Shown here in pieces: positions 39,101 to 47,265 of a stretch of 64,000 nucleotides of DNA. Below the pieces are notes generated by a model. The model was given only the letters and a program-made list of their open reading frames with translations, was not told where the DNA came from and did not search any database. Within the stretch, counting starts at the first letter, position 1. Each line of letters begins with the position of its first letter. The DNA comes from Parapedobacter composti (lineage in GTDB: Bacteria; Bacteroidota; Bacteroidia; Sphingobacteriales; Sphingobacteriaceae): positions 496,001 through 560,000 of the forward strand of contig NZ_FOLL01000001.1 in NCBI RefSeq assembly GCF_900112315.1. Direction: 5' to 3'. Position numbers and translations under genes: made by a program.

Positions 39101-39609
39101 CTGACTATTTCGGTGGCTTTATTAATACGTTTACCTACAAAAACCTGGAGTTCGGTATATTCTTTCAGTATGATATGGGGCGTGAGTTATATAATAACTC
39201 TAATGGACCTTTTTACCGGAATGGCGAAACGCAGTCCAATTCAACTGCCCGGGCTTACAACCTGCGCTGGCAGGAACCCGGCCAGATCACGGCCTTCCCG
39301 CGACCAATTGACGGTGGGCGTGAGGTGCTGGCCGAGAGCATGAGCTTGGCGTCAAGCCGGTACCTGGAAGATGCTTCCTACATCCGGCTTAAGCAGTTGT
39401 CACTCAACTATAAAGTGCCGGGTAAATACACCGATCGGCTAAAGCTCAGCAATGTTGAGGTTTATGCACAAGCAACCAACGTGTTGACCTGGACCAAATG
39501 GACCGGGTATGATCCCGAGTTTTACATTGATGACAGTAACTTCTCATCCAATACGGGACAGATTCCACAGACAAGAGCGTATACTATGGGAATTAAAATG
39601 AACTTTTAA
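36139..39609 (+). CDS. SusC/RagA TonB-dependent receptor with STN signalling domain
   Basis: From the ATG at 36139 the protein has 1156 residues. A signal region (residues 1-52, ending AYAQ) is followed by an STN domain (about 53-125), a carboxypeptidase-regulatory-like domain (about 141-218) and the SusC motif EVVVTGY (224-230). A plug (RGQGSISAG, YIVDGAEIN, VLKDAAAASIYGAQAANG) and a 22-strand-type barrel ending in TRAYTMGIKMNF complete it. The frame stays open upstream to ATG 36067, but that start would put 24 polar residues before the signal peptide. The STN domain is the part that contacts FecR in the periplasm, making this the receptor and signal input of the locus. SusD follows after 1 nt. 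Confidence 0.95.
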   Translation: MRFIYRFKFFLRPLFCHNTMTAVRRVFIFAKVTAWVIAVSAMQGLAVDAYAQRLNLVLKNASLEEALAEIRKQSKYIVWYEEHVLDESKRITIDAKNVTLEDALKLVFERQSLTYQIIGKTIVIKHSEGETGAPNPVQQELIEVSGKVRLMVNGMPRTSAGINIHEKGQRRMISTNSAGLFTVKVPKGTVLVFSMVGYKSREMRIDSAQPLDIVLEEDMKDLDEVVVTGYQTQERRTITGAMAQVKGAEFENMPIQSFDQAMQGRMAGVLVQGGSGVPGGPVKVEIRGQGSISAGTQPLYIVDGAEINAEDAADNITASNPLAFLNPEDIESIEVLKDAAAASIYGAQAANGVVLITTKQGKAGKTSFTANYYKGITEPMPLMEMMNTQQYLNVRMEAVGNLNPDWSYERVRTEVLSQSQLDVTLTDEQIAALPTYDWQGAAFRTGNTDNLQLVASGGTERTTFRISTSLNRTEGNVVANDFTRGTVYLRLNHDVNRRLKLMMSTNLSSTVQNGSYRSWGSYSYFSSPQYTAPLMLPFLPIYLEDGSFNAPIERFPGNLPYNAIHVADVNTQVARTQNLLGNFSLTYDITKDLTFQSRFGLNYRIYDTEFYIDPRTQEAYARQGYKSFRYQPSTTFTTSHTLVYNKTLPGGHNFNALLGAEYRDYHMQRGGGSAEGFPSHQFRYLSSAATILSLYENNTANKRGGLFSQLNYNYMKKYMLSAVLRYDGSSRFGANNRFGWFPAFSAGWDVSQEMFARDIEWMQQLKLRASYGETGNSAIGNFAARALWDGSGSHAGRPGTVMVQMGNDDLRWERNVTTNLGLDFSLFNRKLYGAVDVFHRRSADLLISTPLPWTSGFAEVYRNVGEVVNKGLEVELNSNLVRTKDFKWTSSFNISFLRNKVTKLYKGIVEDGEDIDAPIVEQDVESLPGNPGIRLGWPLHTNFRQQYAGVNAATGKPMWWSGHDRLSYSPGTQGSGSYTPYGRGNRLSDYFGGFINTFTYKNLEFGIFFQYDMGRELYNNSNGPFYRNGETQSNSTARAYNLRWQEPGQITAFPRPIDGGREVLAESMSLASSRYLEDASYIRLKQLSLNYKVPGKYTDRLKLSNVEVYAQATNVLTWTKWTGYDPEFYIDDSNFSSNTGQIPQTRAYTMGIKMNF

Positions 39610-39610
39610 G

Positions 39611-41035
39611 ATGAAGAATATGAAAATCTACTGCTTCAGTGCAATGATCGCAATGCTGGCCATGACGGCTTGCAATAAGCTACTGGATGTGCAACCGACC
39701 CATGCCATCGATGCCACTGAAGCCCTGAATTCTGTTGAAGCTTTTGAAACGGCTACCACCGGCGTTTATTCCATCCTGAGAAATACAGCTCAGTATGGGA
39801 GGCAGTTGATTGTTTATCCGGAATTGCTGGGTAACACGGCTGCGCATTCCGGACGGGGTACCAATTTACTGGACCTCTCAATAAACGCCAGGGGTAGCCA
39901 CATGTCGCCTTGGCGCTCTGGCTATGAAGCTATTGCACAGATAAATATTATACTTGATGCGCTGGTTGATTTTGAGGGCGATGCACAATGGAAGAACGGT
40001 ATTGCAGGCCAGCTCCATTTCTTGCGGGCATTGTTTTTTCATAATATGGCCAAGGTCTATGGCTACGACCCGACTGCCCGGGTCGCCTCGGCCGATAGGG
40101 GTACCGTACCGCTCAACCTGAAGCCCGTGCTCAGTATCGATCAAATCCAGAATCTGGAGCGGGCTTCCACTGAAGACCTATACCGACAACTTTACAGCGA
40201 TTTGGAACTGGCTTATGATTACTTGGCGGAAACGCCGAATAGTCGGGCACCCCACGCGGTGACACAGGGGGCTGTTGCGGCATTTTTCTCCCGGGTTGCA
40301 CTTTATAATGGGGATTATGAGAAAGTCATCGAAGAGGCTGAGAAGGCATTGACGTCTGGTGTGGGTACCTTTTCTTCCCGACAGTCATATTTCGCAGATT
40401 GGCGTGCCACAATACATCCCGAATCGATGTTTGAGGTAGAGTTTAAGGTGGATCAGAACGTAGGCGTTAACAATGCCATCCGGGCTGATTTTACCAACCG
40501 CGTCGATGAGGCCGCCACGGCACCTAACGGACGGGGGGTAGCGCGGGTATCGGACGACTTGTTTGCCCTGTATGAGGAGCAAGATGTACGGAAAACTTTG
40601 ATATGGAAGGGACTTGGTGCTGCCAGTGACGACAACCAGATGACTAAGTTTTTCAGTCGTGGCGGAACACCTAACTTGGATAATGTTCCCGTTATCCGTA
40701 TTTCAGAGGTCTACCTTAACCGTGCAGAAGCCTATGCGCGCACGGCCGGCATGGAACAGCAGGCGATGGCTGATATCAATATGATCCGTACAAGGGCGGG
40801 ACTCAACCCGGTTTCTGGCCTGACCGAAGATGCACTCATCAATGAAGTACTCAAACAGCGCAGGCTGGAGCTGGCTTTTGAAGGGCATAGTTTTTTTGAC
40901 TATAAGCGGTTGGGGATGGATATCGTTAAACCGAACGGACAGGTATTCGCTTTCAGCGACTACCGTGTGCTGGCACGGATACCTTGGCGCGAGTTCAATG
41001 CTAACAAAAACCTGAGACAAAACCGTGGTTATTAA
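39611..41035 (+). CDS. SusD/RagB-family outer membrane lipoprotein
   Basis: The 474-residue protein has a lipoprotein signal with Cys21 (LAMTAC) and the SusD opening NKLLDVQPTHAID. TPR-like helices include QLHFLRALFFHNMAKVYG, and the C-terminal motifs are VIRISEVYLNRAEAYAR and LKQRRLELAFEGHSFFDYKRLG. SusD proteins close over the SusC barrel and bind the ligand at the cell surface. It pairs with the receptor just upstream. Confidence 0.95.
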   Translation: MKNMKIYCFSAMIAMLAMTACNKLLDVQPTHAIDATEALNSVEAFETATTGVYSILRNTAQYGRQLIVYPELLGNTAAHSGRGTNLLDLSINARGSHMSPWRSGYEAIAQINIILDALVDFEGDAQWKNGIAGQLHFLRALFFHNMAKVYGYDPTARVASADRGTVPLNLKPVLSIDQIQNLERASTEDLYRQLYSDLELAYDYLAETPNSRAPHAVTQGAVAAFFSRVALYNGDYEKVIEEAEKALTSGVGTFSSRQSYFADWRATIHPESMFEVEFKVDQNVGVNNAIRADFTNRVDEAATAPNGRGVARVSDDLFALYEEQDVRKTLIWKGLGAASDDNQMTKFFSRGGTPNLDNVPVIRISEVYLNRAEAYARTAGMEQQAMADINMIRTRAGLNPVSGLTEDALINEVLKQRRLELAFEGHSFFDYKRLGMDIVKPNGQVFAFSDYRVLARIPWREFNANKNLRQNRGY

Positions 41036-41047
41036 TTTTCGAGACAC

Positions 41048-42106
41048 ATGAGAAATATACCATACTTTTCAATAATTGCCATAGCTGTTTTTTCCTTAAC
41101 TTCATGTTTTAAGGACTATGAAGAACGGTACCTTTTCACCGAAAATCGCATCGAGTTTCACGACGCCGTGATCAACTCAAACGCTTCCGGCCGCAATTAT
41201 CCTTTATTGCCGGGGGTGTCACATGAAGCGGGGGTTATTGAATTTCGCGTAAACATGACCGGCCTTCAAAAGGATTACGACCGCACGATAAACTTCCGTG
41301 TGGTGCCCGAGGAGTCGACAGCCCGGGAGGGAGTCGATTACCGGTTACCTACTAACGGTACCTTCGTCATCCCCGCAAACAGCAGCTTTGGATGGGTTCA
41401 GGTCGAAATTCTGACTACTGGCAGCGGCAGTCCGCGGTTGGTGCTTGAACTGCTTACAACAGACGATGTACGGGCTATGGACGGTTACCACCGTATAGGT
41501 TTCCAGATTTTATACCCTTCTACACCGCCCAACCCGGATGAGGTTGAGGTTATAAATGACATGACTTTTTTCAAGAACCTGACATTCGGGGCTCAATCCA
41601 ATCCGTCGGTGGGTAACTACATCGATATGCACACGGGCTATGCCTATATCGTTAGTGGCGCAGATGCAAACCCTGAAAAAATCGACTTTATTGTGCTTCG
41701 TTCGTCGGCGGGCACGGAACACAACATCCTGACGCCCTCCAGCGGGTCGGTAACCGCATGGGGCGGATCGAGCCATATTCCCGAGCAGTGGAATGTACGC
41801 AACGGGGGTACGTTGATGCGCTTGCCGAACCCATCAAACGAAGAACTAGCACTGTTTGAAGAAGCGGAATCCAAAGCTGATCTCATCGTGGCGTATGAAC
41901 AAATTCTCGCCAACATCCAGTCGCGTCCCGGGTATAACAGCACCAATGATGGGCCATCGACCCGGATCCGGGCCGTAGGTGTTGGTGATATTCTATTATT
42001 CCGTTCGAATGACCGCGATGTGGTGAGCATGATCAAGGTGGAGGAGATGGTTCCGGGTACGGCTGGGTATCTGAAAGTACAAGCCAAAAAAGGTGGTGAA
42101 GGATAG
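41048..42106 (+). CDS. Surface lipoprotein: DUF4843-like N-terminus plus one copy of an unrecognised module
   Basis: The 352-residue protein has lipobox SLTSC (Cys20). Residues 25-160 resemble the DUF4843/Calx-beta-like proteins found after SusD genes (IEFRVNMTG, VVPEESTAREGVDYRLP, VIPANSS). Residues about 176-347 hold module copy A, whose core includes EKIDFIVLRSS, HNILTPSSG, QWNVRNGGT, GPSTRIRAVGVGDILLFRS and a V-containing last strand (MIKVEEMVPG). The same module occurs three times in the next gene and once in the one after. By position it would be a surface ligand-binding protein like SusE/SusF; that is inference. Confidence 0.8.
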   Translation: MRNIPYFSIIAIAVFSLTSCFKDYEERYLFTENRIEFHDAVINSNASGRNYPLLPGVSHEAGVIEFRVNMTGLQKDYDRTINFRVVPEESTAREGVDYRLPTNGTFVIPANSSFGWVQVEILTTGSGSPRLVLELLTTDDVRAMDGYHRIGFQILYPSTPPNPDEVEVINDMTFFKNLTFGAQSNPSVGNYIDMHTGYAYIVSGADANPEKIDFIVLRSSAGTEHNILTPSSGSVTAWGGSSHIPEQWNVRNGGTLMRLPNPSNEELALFEEAESKADLIVAYEQILANIQSRPGYNSTNDGPSTRIRAVGVGDILLFRSNDRDVVSMIKVEEMVPGTAGYLKVQAKKGGEG

Positions 42107-42142
42107 AGCCCCTAATGAATTCAGCTATAAAAATATACAGTT

Positions 42143-43924
42143 ATGAGGTGTACAATCATCCTATTAAATACTATAAAAGCCACGCTGTTGGCGGTATGCT
42201 GCCTCGTTGTGGCGAGCTGCCAAAAGTCAATTATCCCTAACGATCCTGCGGGTTTTGATGCAGGATCGGACCTAGCGCGGGTGGGGCTGGTGCTCCAAGG
42301 ACCCGGTGTGGCCTCCGGACTGCGGCTTCTTGACCTGGGAACGGGCCAACGCTATACGTTGGCCGAAGGTACTGAGGTGCCCGAAAAAATCGATTTGGTC
42401 ATGCTTTGGGGGTCGGCCTCCGGCATGAATCTGATAGCCCCCAGTAATATTGCGCGTCTCAATGAGTGGAGTGCAGGTCAAACCATCAATAATACATGGT
42501 TAGTTAAGAATACCACGACGTTTGTCAGAATCAAATCTTCTGCGACTACGCAAGCGACCTATGACGGGATTATGCGGACGGATGATTTGGCAGAGGCATA
42601 TCAAAATGCGCTAAACACCGTCGAGCAGCAAGAGGGCTACCTCGAGTCTGAATACGGACCGGGGCCAGCAGTGCGGAACCTGACTGTGGGCGATCTGGTC
42701 TTTATGGAAACGGAAAAGCAAGTGCGTGCAGTGGCGCTGGTCACTAATCTGGCTACAGGTACATCGGGTTCCCTCGGATTGTCTATGAAGATTGACGTAA
42801 GTAAGCGGACGGAAATTCCTCCGGTTCCGGCAAGTGAACGTATTGAAATTTACGAGACTGAACTGGATCGGCCGGGCTACGACGAAGGTAAGCGATTCCT
42901 GGATTTTTCTACCGGAACGACCTATGATCTTTCTGCCATGACACCGCAGGAAAGGCATGCGTTCCATCACCAAGAAAAGATTGATGTGGTTTTCCTCAAC
43001 AGTGCGGACAAAGGGGGCTTCAATTTCATGAGTCCTGATGACGAAGAATGGCTGGCATCGTGGTCTATCGGAAGTGACCTCAATGCCAACTGGCTGGTCA
43101 AAAATGAAGGCGTCTTCGTGAAAATGGATGCTTCCGCAAAGGCAGATTCCATCTTTTTACATTCCTACCGGAAAAGCCACCTTAGGAATGCTTTTTCCCA
43201 CGCACTTGCCGAAGTAGATGGGCAGGAGGGATATGCGATAGACACGCATGGCCCTGGTAAGCATATCGGCAGCCTGAAGGTAGGCGATCTGATTTTCTTC
43301 AAGTCTGAAAGCAAACAGATTTATGTGATGGCCAAGGTGACAGCACAGGCCTCAGGAGGCGCTGGCACAATAGCGCTCGCTGTTAAAGTGGACCGTTCTG
43401 AAGAAATTGCGGTACCGCCGCCACCCGTCAGGAACCTGCGGCTCACCGGCGTAGGAGCCAGTACGGCCGACTTCATTGATTTCTCCAGTGTCGTGGTGCA
43501 TAAGGAAGGCACTGCAGAATTGAATACCGCTGCAATTGACGTAGCACACCTAAGGGGCAGCAGCACGAGCCATAACTTTATTGCCATTACGAATGGGCCC
43601 GGATTCGGTGCGTGGACCGCAGCGCTACGTGCGAACATTGAGGCTTGGCCGGTCCGTAACCATGCCGAATTGATCAATCTGGGGAGCGCGGCTGAACACG
43701 TGGCGCTGTATGAGTCGTTGGATGAGAGAGATCGGGAGGCGATGGCAGCAGCATTCGAACATGCCAAGACACTGCACACGCCTACGGGCAGACTGTCGAA
43801 CGTCGGTACCGGCGATATCATTTTTATCAATTCGGTAGATCGCGGAATTATCGTGGCCATTAAAGTAGTGGAGTCTAACCCGCAGGGAGGACTCGAAATC
43901 GCATTTAAAATATCTCAAAACTAA
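42143..43924 (+). CDS. Lipoprotein with three tandem copies of an unrecognised module
   Basis: The 593-residue protein has lipobox VVASC (Cys26). Three related modules follow: B1 (about 45-222), B2 (about 233-420) and B3 (about 430-593). They are separated by short Pro-rich linkers (IPPVPAS and VPPPPV). Shared landmarks are a hydrophobic strand with LD(L/F)-TG-x-x-Y, then EKIDLVMLWGS / EKIDVVFLNSA / AAIDVAHLRGS, an N-x-(I/M)-x-P region, W-x-V-(K/R)-N, and a late VGDLVF / VGDLIFF / TGDIIFI strand followed by alternating hydrophobics. B3 is the most divergent. I do not recognise the family. Multiple copies on one surface lipoprotein suggest multivalent ligand binding. Confidence 0.75.
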   Translation: MRCTIILLNTIKATLLAVCCLVVASCQKSIIPNDPAGFDAGSDLARVGLVLQGPGVASGLRLLDLGTGQRYTLAEGTEVPEKIDLVMLWGSASGMNLIAPSNIARLNEWSAGQTINNTWLVKNTTTFVRIKSSATTQATYDGIMRTDDLAEAYQNALNTVEQQEGYLESEYGPGPAVRNLTVGDLVFMETEKQVRAVALVTNLATGTSGSLGLSMKIDVSKRTEIPPVPASERIEIYETELDRPGYDEGKRFLDFSTGTTYDLSAMTPQERHAFHHQEKIDVVFLNSADKGGFNFMSPDDEEWLASWSIGSDLNANWLVKNEGVFVKMDASAKADSIFLHSYRKSHLRNAFSHALAEVDGQEGYAIDTHGPGKHIGSLKVGDLIFFKSESKQIYVMAKVTAQASGGAGTIALAVKVDRSEEIAVPPPPVRNLRLTGVGASTADFIDFSSVVVHKEGTAELNTAAIDVAHLRGSSTSHNFIAITNGPGFGAWTAALRANIEAWPVRNHAELINLGSAAEHVALYESLDERDREAMAAAFEHAKTLHTPTGRLSNVGTGDIIFINSVDRGIIVAIKVVESNPQGGLEIAFKISQN

Positions 43925-43931
43925 AGCTATC

Positions 43932-44570
43932 ATGTGTAGACAATCTATATTTATCTGGCTTTTGATGTCGATATCTACGTTCTGCGGCGGAGTGACTGCC
44001 AGGGCACAGACAGACGCGAAAGTAAACCGGATCATGATCCGCTTTGGCGGACAGCACGCTGATGCCGTAGAAGGTGGATTTGCTAACTTGAAAACAGGCG
44101 AAGTATACCATTTAAATGAGGCTACTAAAAAACAAGGCGACGTCGATTTGGTGTATGCCTATGGTGAAACGACAGCCATTAATCTGATGACGCCGTCCAG
44201 TTCGAGTGTGGGATTATTTGGTTCACGCTATCGAACCCAGGTTGTTGAACGGTGGGAGGTGAAGAATAGCGGGACGCTCGTTGCGGCTGGAAATACAAAA
44301 GCATTGCGTAAATCTTTCAAAACGATCAAAACCAATAAACAACTGATTCAAAAGTACAACGCGATCGTAAAGAGCTTACCAGAACAAGACTACTACAATC
44401 AAAAGAACCATGGTCCATCGGCCCGTATACGGGAACTGGCTATTGGCGACTATGTGCTGTTCCGCTCCAGGAGCAAAGAACGTGGGATGTATGCGGTAGG
44501 AAGGGTGGTCGGTTTAGAGAAGGGGACGAGGGGTGAAGTAATGATTGATTTTAAAATCACCAAAGAGTGA
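43932..44570 (+). CDS. Secreted single-module protein of the same unrecognised family
   Basis: The 212-residue protein has a signal peptide ending near ARAQ, without a convincing lipobox, and one module copy. Its landmarks are FANLKTGEVYHL, DVDLVYAYGE, INLMTPSSSS, RWEVKNSGT, GPSARIRELAIGDYVLFRSRSKE and GEVMIDFKITK. It is closest in motif detail to module A of the 41048 gene (both have GPS-x-RIR and FRS). It overlaps the next gene if that gene begins at its GTG. Confidence 0.75.
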   Translation: MCRQSIFIWLLMSISTFCGGVTARAQTDAKVNRIMIRFGGQHADAVEGGFANLKTGEVYHLNEATKKQGDVDLVYAYGETTAINLMTPSSSSVGLFGSRYRTQVVERWEVKNSGTLVAAGNTKALRKSFKTIKTNKQLIQKYNAIVKSLPEQDYYNQKNHGPSARIRELAIGDYVLFRSRSKERGMYAVGRVVGLEKGTRGEVMIDFKITKE

Positions 44571-44578
44571 ATGGGGAT

Positions 44579-45658
44579 ATGACTATGACGGTTTTAAGAG
44601 TAGTTTTTTTGGCACTGGTAATAGTGCCTTGTGGCGGGGTAATCGGCCAGCCATCAAAAGGAAAGCACGTACATTATCCCGGCAAGACCTGGGAAGTTGT
44701 TGCTTCGCCGGAAGAGCTCGGCTTGTCAAAAAGCAAATTGGAGGAGGCAAAGGCATTCTCCGAAACGCTTCATACGGCTGCGGTAATGGTGGTGGTTGAT
44801 GGAAAAGTTGCATACCAATGGGGTGAGGTTGACAAGAAGTTCAATACCCATTCTATCCGAAAAAGTGTAATGAGTGCGCTTTATGGGAAATATGTGCTGA
44901 ACGGTACCATCGATTTGGAAGCGACCATGGCTGATTTAGGCATTAATGACGTAGAAGGGCTAACTAAAGAGGAGTTACGTGCCACCGTGCGGGACTGTCT
45001 TAAATCCCGCTCTGGCGTTTATCATCCGGCATTATATGAGACCGAGGGCATGAAAAGAAGAAAGCCCGAACGGCATACGCACCGTGCGGGAACGTTTTGG
45101 TATTATAACAATTGGGATTTCAATGTGCTCGGGACAATTTTTGAGCAACTGACGCAGCAATCGCTCTTTGAGGCCCTCCAGCGGGATATCGCCGGCCCCA
45201 TCGGAATGGAGGATTATCAGCCAGCTGATGGAAAATACATAAGCGGCAAGGCTTCTATGCATAAAGCTTACCCGTTTCATGTGTCGGCCCGAGACCTTGC
45301 GCGGTTTGGTTGGTTGATGCTTAACAATGGGAAATGGAACGATCTGCAGGTGATTGATAGTACCTGGGTGCATGAAACGACTCGCTATTATTCAGACGCT
45401 ACGCTCTATGGGCGTTCGGGTTATGGCTACCTCTGGTGGGTGGCGCGAAATCATACCAGGCATCCGCATTTGTCGCATGCGGAAGTCCCGGAAGATTCTT
45501 ATTCGGCTAAAGGCGCCCGTGGCCAGCATCTCTTGGTGATACCTGAATATAATATGGTCATCGTTCACCGTGTCAATACCGACGTGAAAGGCAATTCCGT
45601 GTCGGGAGGTGATATAGGCCGGTTATTCAAAATAATCTTGGATGCCAGAATAATATAA
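44579..45658 (+). CDS. Exported serine hydrolase, class C beta-lactamase / NylB-like
   Basis: About 359 residues with an N-terminal signal (VLRVVFLALVIVPCGGVIG). The catalytic SxxK is S92-I-R-K95 (HSIRKSV). The Tyr motif is in FWYYNNWDF, and the third motif lies near AKGARGQHLLVIP, in place of the HTG/KTG of beta-lactamases. SIRK together with GxxGQ is reminiscent of 6-aminohexanoate-dimer hydrolase (NylB) and related esterases, which hydrolyse unusual amides. A GTG at 44567 in the GTGA overlap with the previous gene is the alternative start; ATG 44579 is preferred. It is the first enzyme gene after the module proteins. Confidence 0.87.
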   Translation: MTMTVLRVVFLALVIVPCGGVIGQPSKGKHVHYPGKTWEVVASPEELGLSKSKLEEAKAFSETLHTAAVMVVVDGKVAYQWGEVDKKFNTHSIRKSVMSALYGKYVLNGTIDLEATMADLGINDVEGLTKEELRATVRDCLKSRSGVYHPALYETEGMKRRKPERHTHRAGTFWYYNNWDFNVLGTIFEQLTQQSLFEALQRDIAGPIGMEDYQPADGKYISGKASMHKAYPFHVSARDLARFGWLMLNNGKWNDLQVIDSTWVHETTRYYSDATLYGRSGYGYLWWVARNHTRHPHLSHAEVPEDSYSAKGARGQHLLVIPEYNMVIVHRVNTDVKGNSVSGGDIGRLFKIILDARII

Positions 45659-45687
45659 TGTTATTTAGATACTTTAATAAACAAATT

Positions 45688-47265
45688 ATGATAAAGCGAT
45701 TGTTAGTCCTGGCGTGCGGCGTAATGTTGCATGCTGCGCTCTTGGTAGCGAAAGATAATCCAACATTGGATATTCTGATAAGAAATGCTTGGGTCTTCGA
45801 CGGTACAGGCAGTGATTCCGTACAGGTTGATGTAGGTATTAGCGGTGAACGTATTGTGTTTATCGGTCGGGCTGAAGCAGCGATGCAGGCCGAGCGCGAA
45901 ATCGATGGAACGGGATTGTACCTTTCTCCCGGATTCATTGATCCTCATACACACCAAAATGGCCGATTATCAAGCGAAAATGCCCAAACCCGAGCACTGC
46001 TTCGTTGCTTAAGGCAGGGAGTAACCACTATCTTTGCTGGTAATGACGGTTCCGGACCGTTGCCCATCGGGGAAACATTGCGTCAATGGGAAATGGAAGG
46101 TATAGGCGTCAATGCCGCTCTTTTCGTGCCGCACGGCTCGGTTCGCGCGGCGGTGATGGGGTATCGTAACATTGGTGCTTCGCCTGACCAGATAGAGCGT
46201 ATGAAGGGGTTGGTAGAAGCTTCAATGAAAGAAGGTGCATTTGGCTTGTCAACGGGATTGTTTTATACACCGGGCTTTTTCTCTACAACTGATGAGGTGA
46301 TTGAGTTGTCTAAGGTAGCGGCAGCCTATGGCGGTGTGTATGACACTCATCAAAGGGATGAGGGGTCACAGAATATCGGCGTTATCAACTCCGTGAAAGA
46401 AGTGCTTGAAATCGCAGAAAAAGCTGCTATTCCGGTTCATTTTTCGCATATCAAAGTTTCCGGGAAACCTTCCTGGGGCAAAAGTGAGGAGATTATCCGC
46501 ATGGTGGAAGAGGCCCATCGGAAAGGCCTGAAGGTAACAGCAAATCAGTATCCTTATTTGGCGTCACGTACAGGGCTGGGATCTGCCTTGGTGCCTGCCT
46601 GGGTGCGCGATGGTGGTACATCGGCCATGCGGCAACGGTTCAAAGACGAAACGCTACGCGACAGCATCTTACGTGGCATCGCTGAGAGCATCGAGGTGCG
46701 AACGGGTACAGCAGACCTGTTGTTTTTGTCTATCCCGTCAGACACTTTTCTCAACGGTAAATCCGTTGGAGAAATTGCGGGTATCTGGGGTGTCAAGCCA
46801 GAAGAAGCCGTTCTTCGTATCCTTGCAGAAAAGTCACCTTCTGTCCATTCGTTCAGTATGTCAGAAGACGATCTGCTTAACTTTATGCGGCAGCCCTGGG
46901 TGATGGTTGGATCCGACGGTGGTGGAGGGCACCCACGTGCTTTTGGCACCTTCCCGCGGGTATTGCGGCGCTATGTGTTAGATAAAGGTGTGCTGTCGCT
47001 GGCTCAAGCGATTCATAAATCTTCCGGACTTACTGCCGAGACGTTCAACGTTAAACAGCGGGGCTTTATCAAACAGGGTTATTACGCAGATATTATCCTT
47101 TTTGATCCGAAGACCATACAAGATAACGCCACCTTCGACGACGCAGAACAAATGGCCTCAGGCGTCTCTTACGTGATAGTCAATGGTAAACTTACGATTG
47201 ACAATGGAAAATACACGCAGGTGCTTGCCGGAAAGGCGCTGAGATTAAATGAAGGTGCTGAATGA
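45688..47265 (+). CDS. N-acyl-D-amino-acid deacylase (D-aminoacylase), exported
   Basis: The amidohydrolase-superfamily protein, about 525 residues from ATG 45688, has a signal peptide (MIKRLLVLACGVMLHAALLVAKD). The metal site is seen as D-P-H87-T-H89, the THQRDEG region, HFSHIKVSG and GSDGGGGHPRAFGTFPR. These are the D-aminoacylase family marks. The family removes the acyl group from N-acyl-D-amino acids such as N-acetyl-D-Glu or -Met; some members are dipeptidases of D-amino acids. Most characterised members are cytoplasmic, so the signal peptide is notable. ATG 45658 is an alternative start. It overlaps the next gene by 4 nt. Confidence 0.9.
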   Translation: MIKRLLVLACGVMLHAALLVAKDNPTLDILIRNAWVFDGTGSDSVQVDVGISGERIVFIGRAEAAMQAEREIDGTGLYLSPGFIDPHTHQNGRLSSENAQTRALLRCLRQGVTTIFAGNDGSGPLPIGETLRQWEMEGIGVNAALFVPHGSVRAAVMGYRNIGASPDQIERMKGLVEASMKEGAFGLSTGLFYTPGFFSTTDEVIELSKVAAAYGGVYDTHQRDEGSQNIGVINSVKEVLEIAEKAAIPVHFSHIKVSGKPSWGKSEEIIRMVEEAHRKGLKVTANQYPYLASRTGLGSALVPAWVRDGGTSAMRQRFKDETLRDSILRGIAESIEVRTGTADLLFLSIPSDTFLNGKSVGEIAGIWGVKPEEAVLRILAEKSPSVHSFSMSEDDLLNFMRQPWVMVGSDGGGGHPRAFGTFPRVLRRYVLDKGVLSLAQAIHKSSGLTAETFNVKQRGFIKQGYYADIILFDPKTIQDNATFDDAEQMASGVSYVIVNGKLTIDNGKYTQVLAGKALRLNEGAE

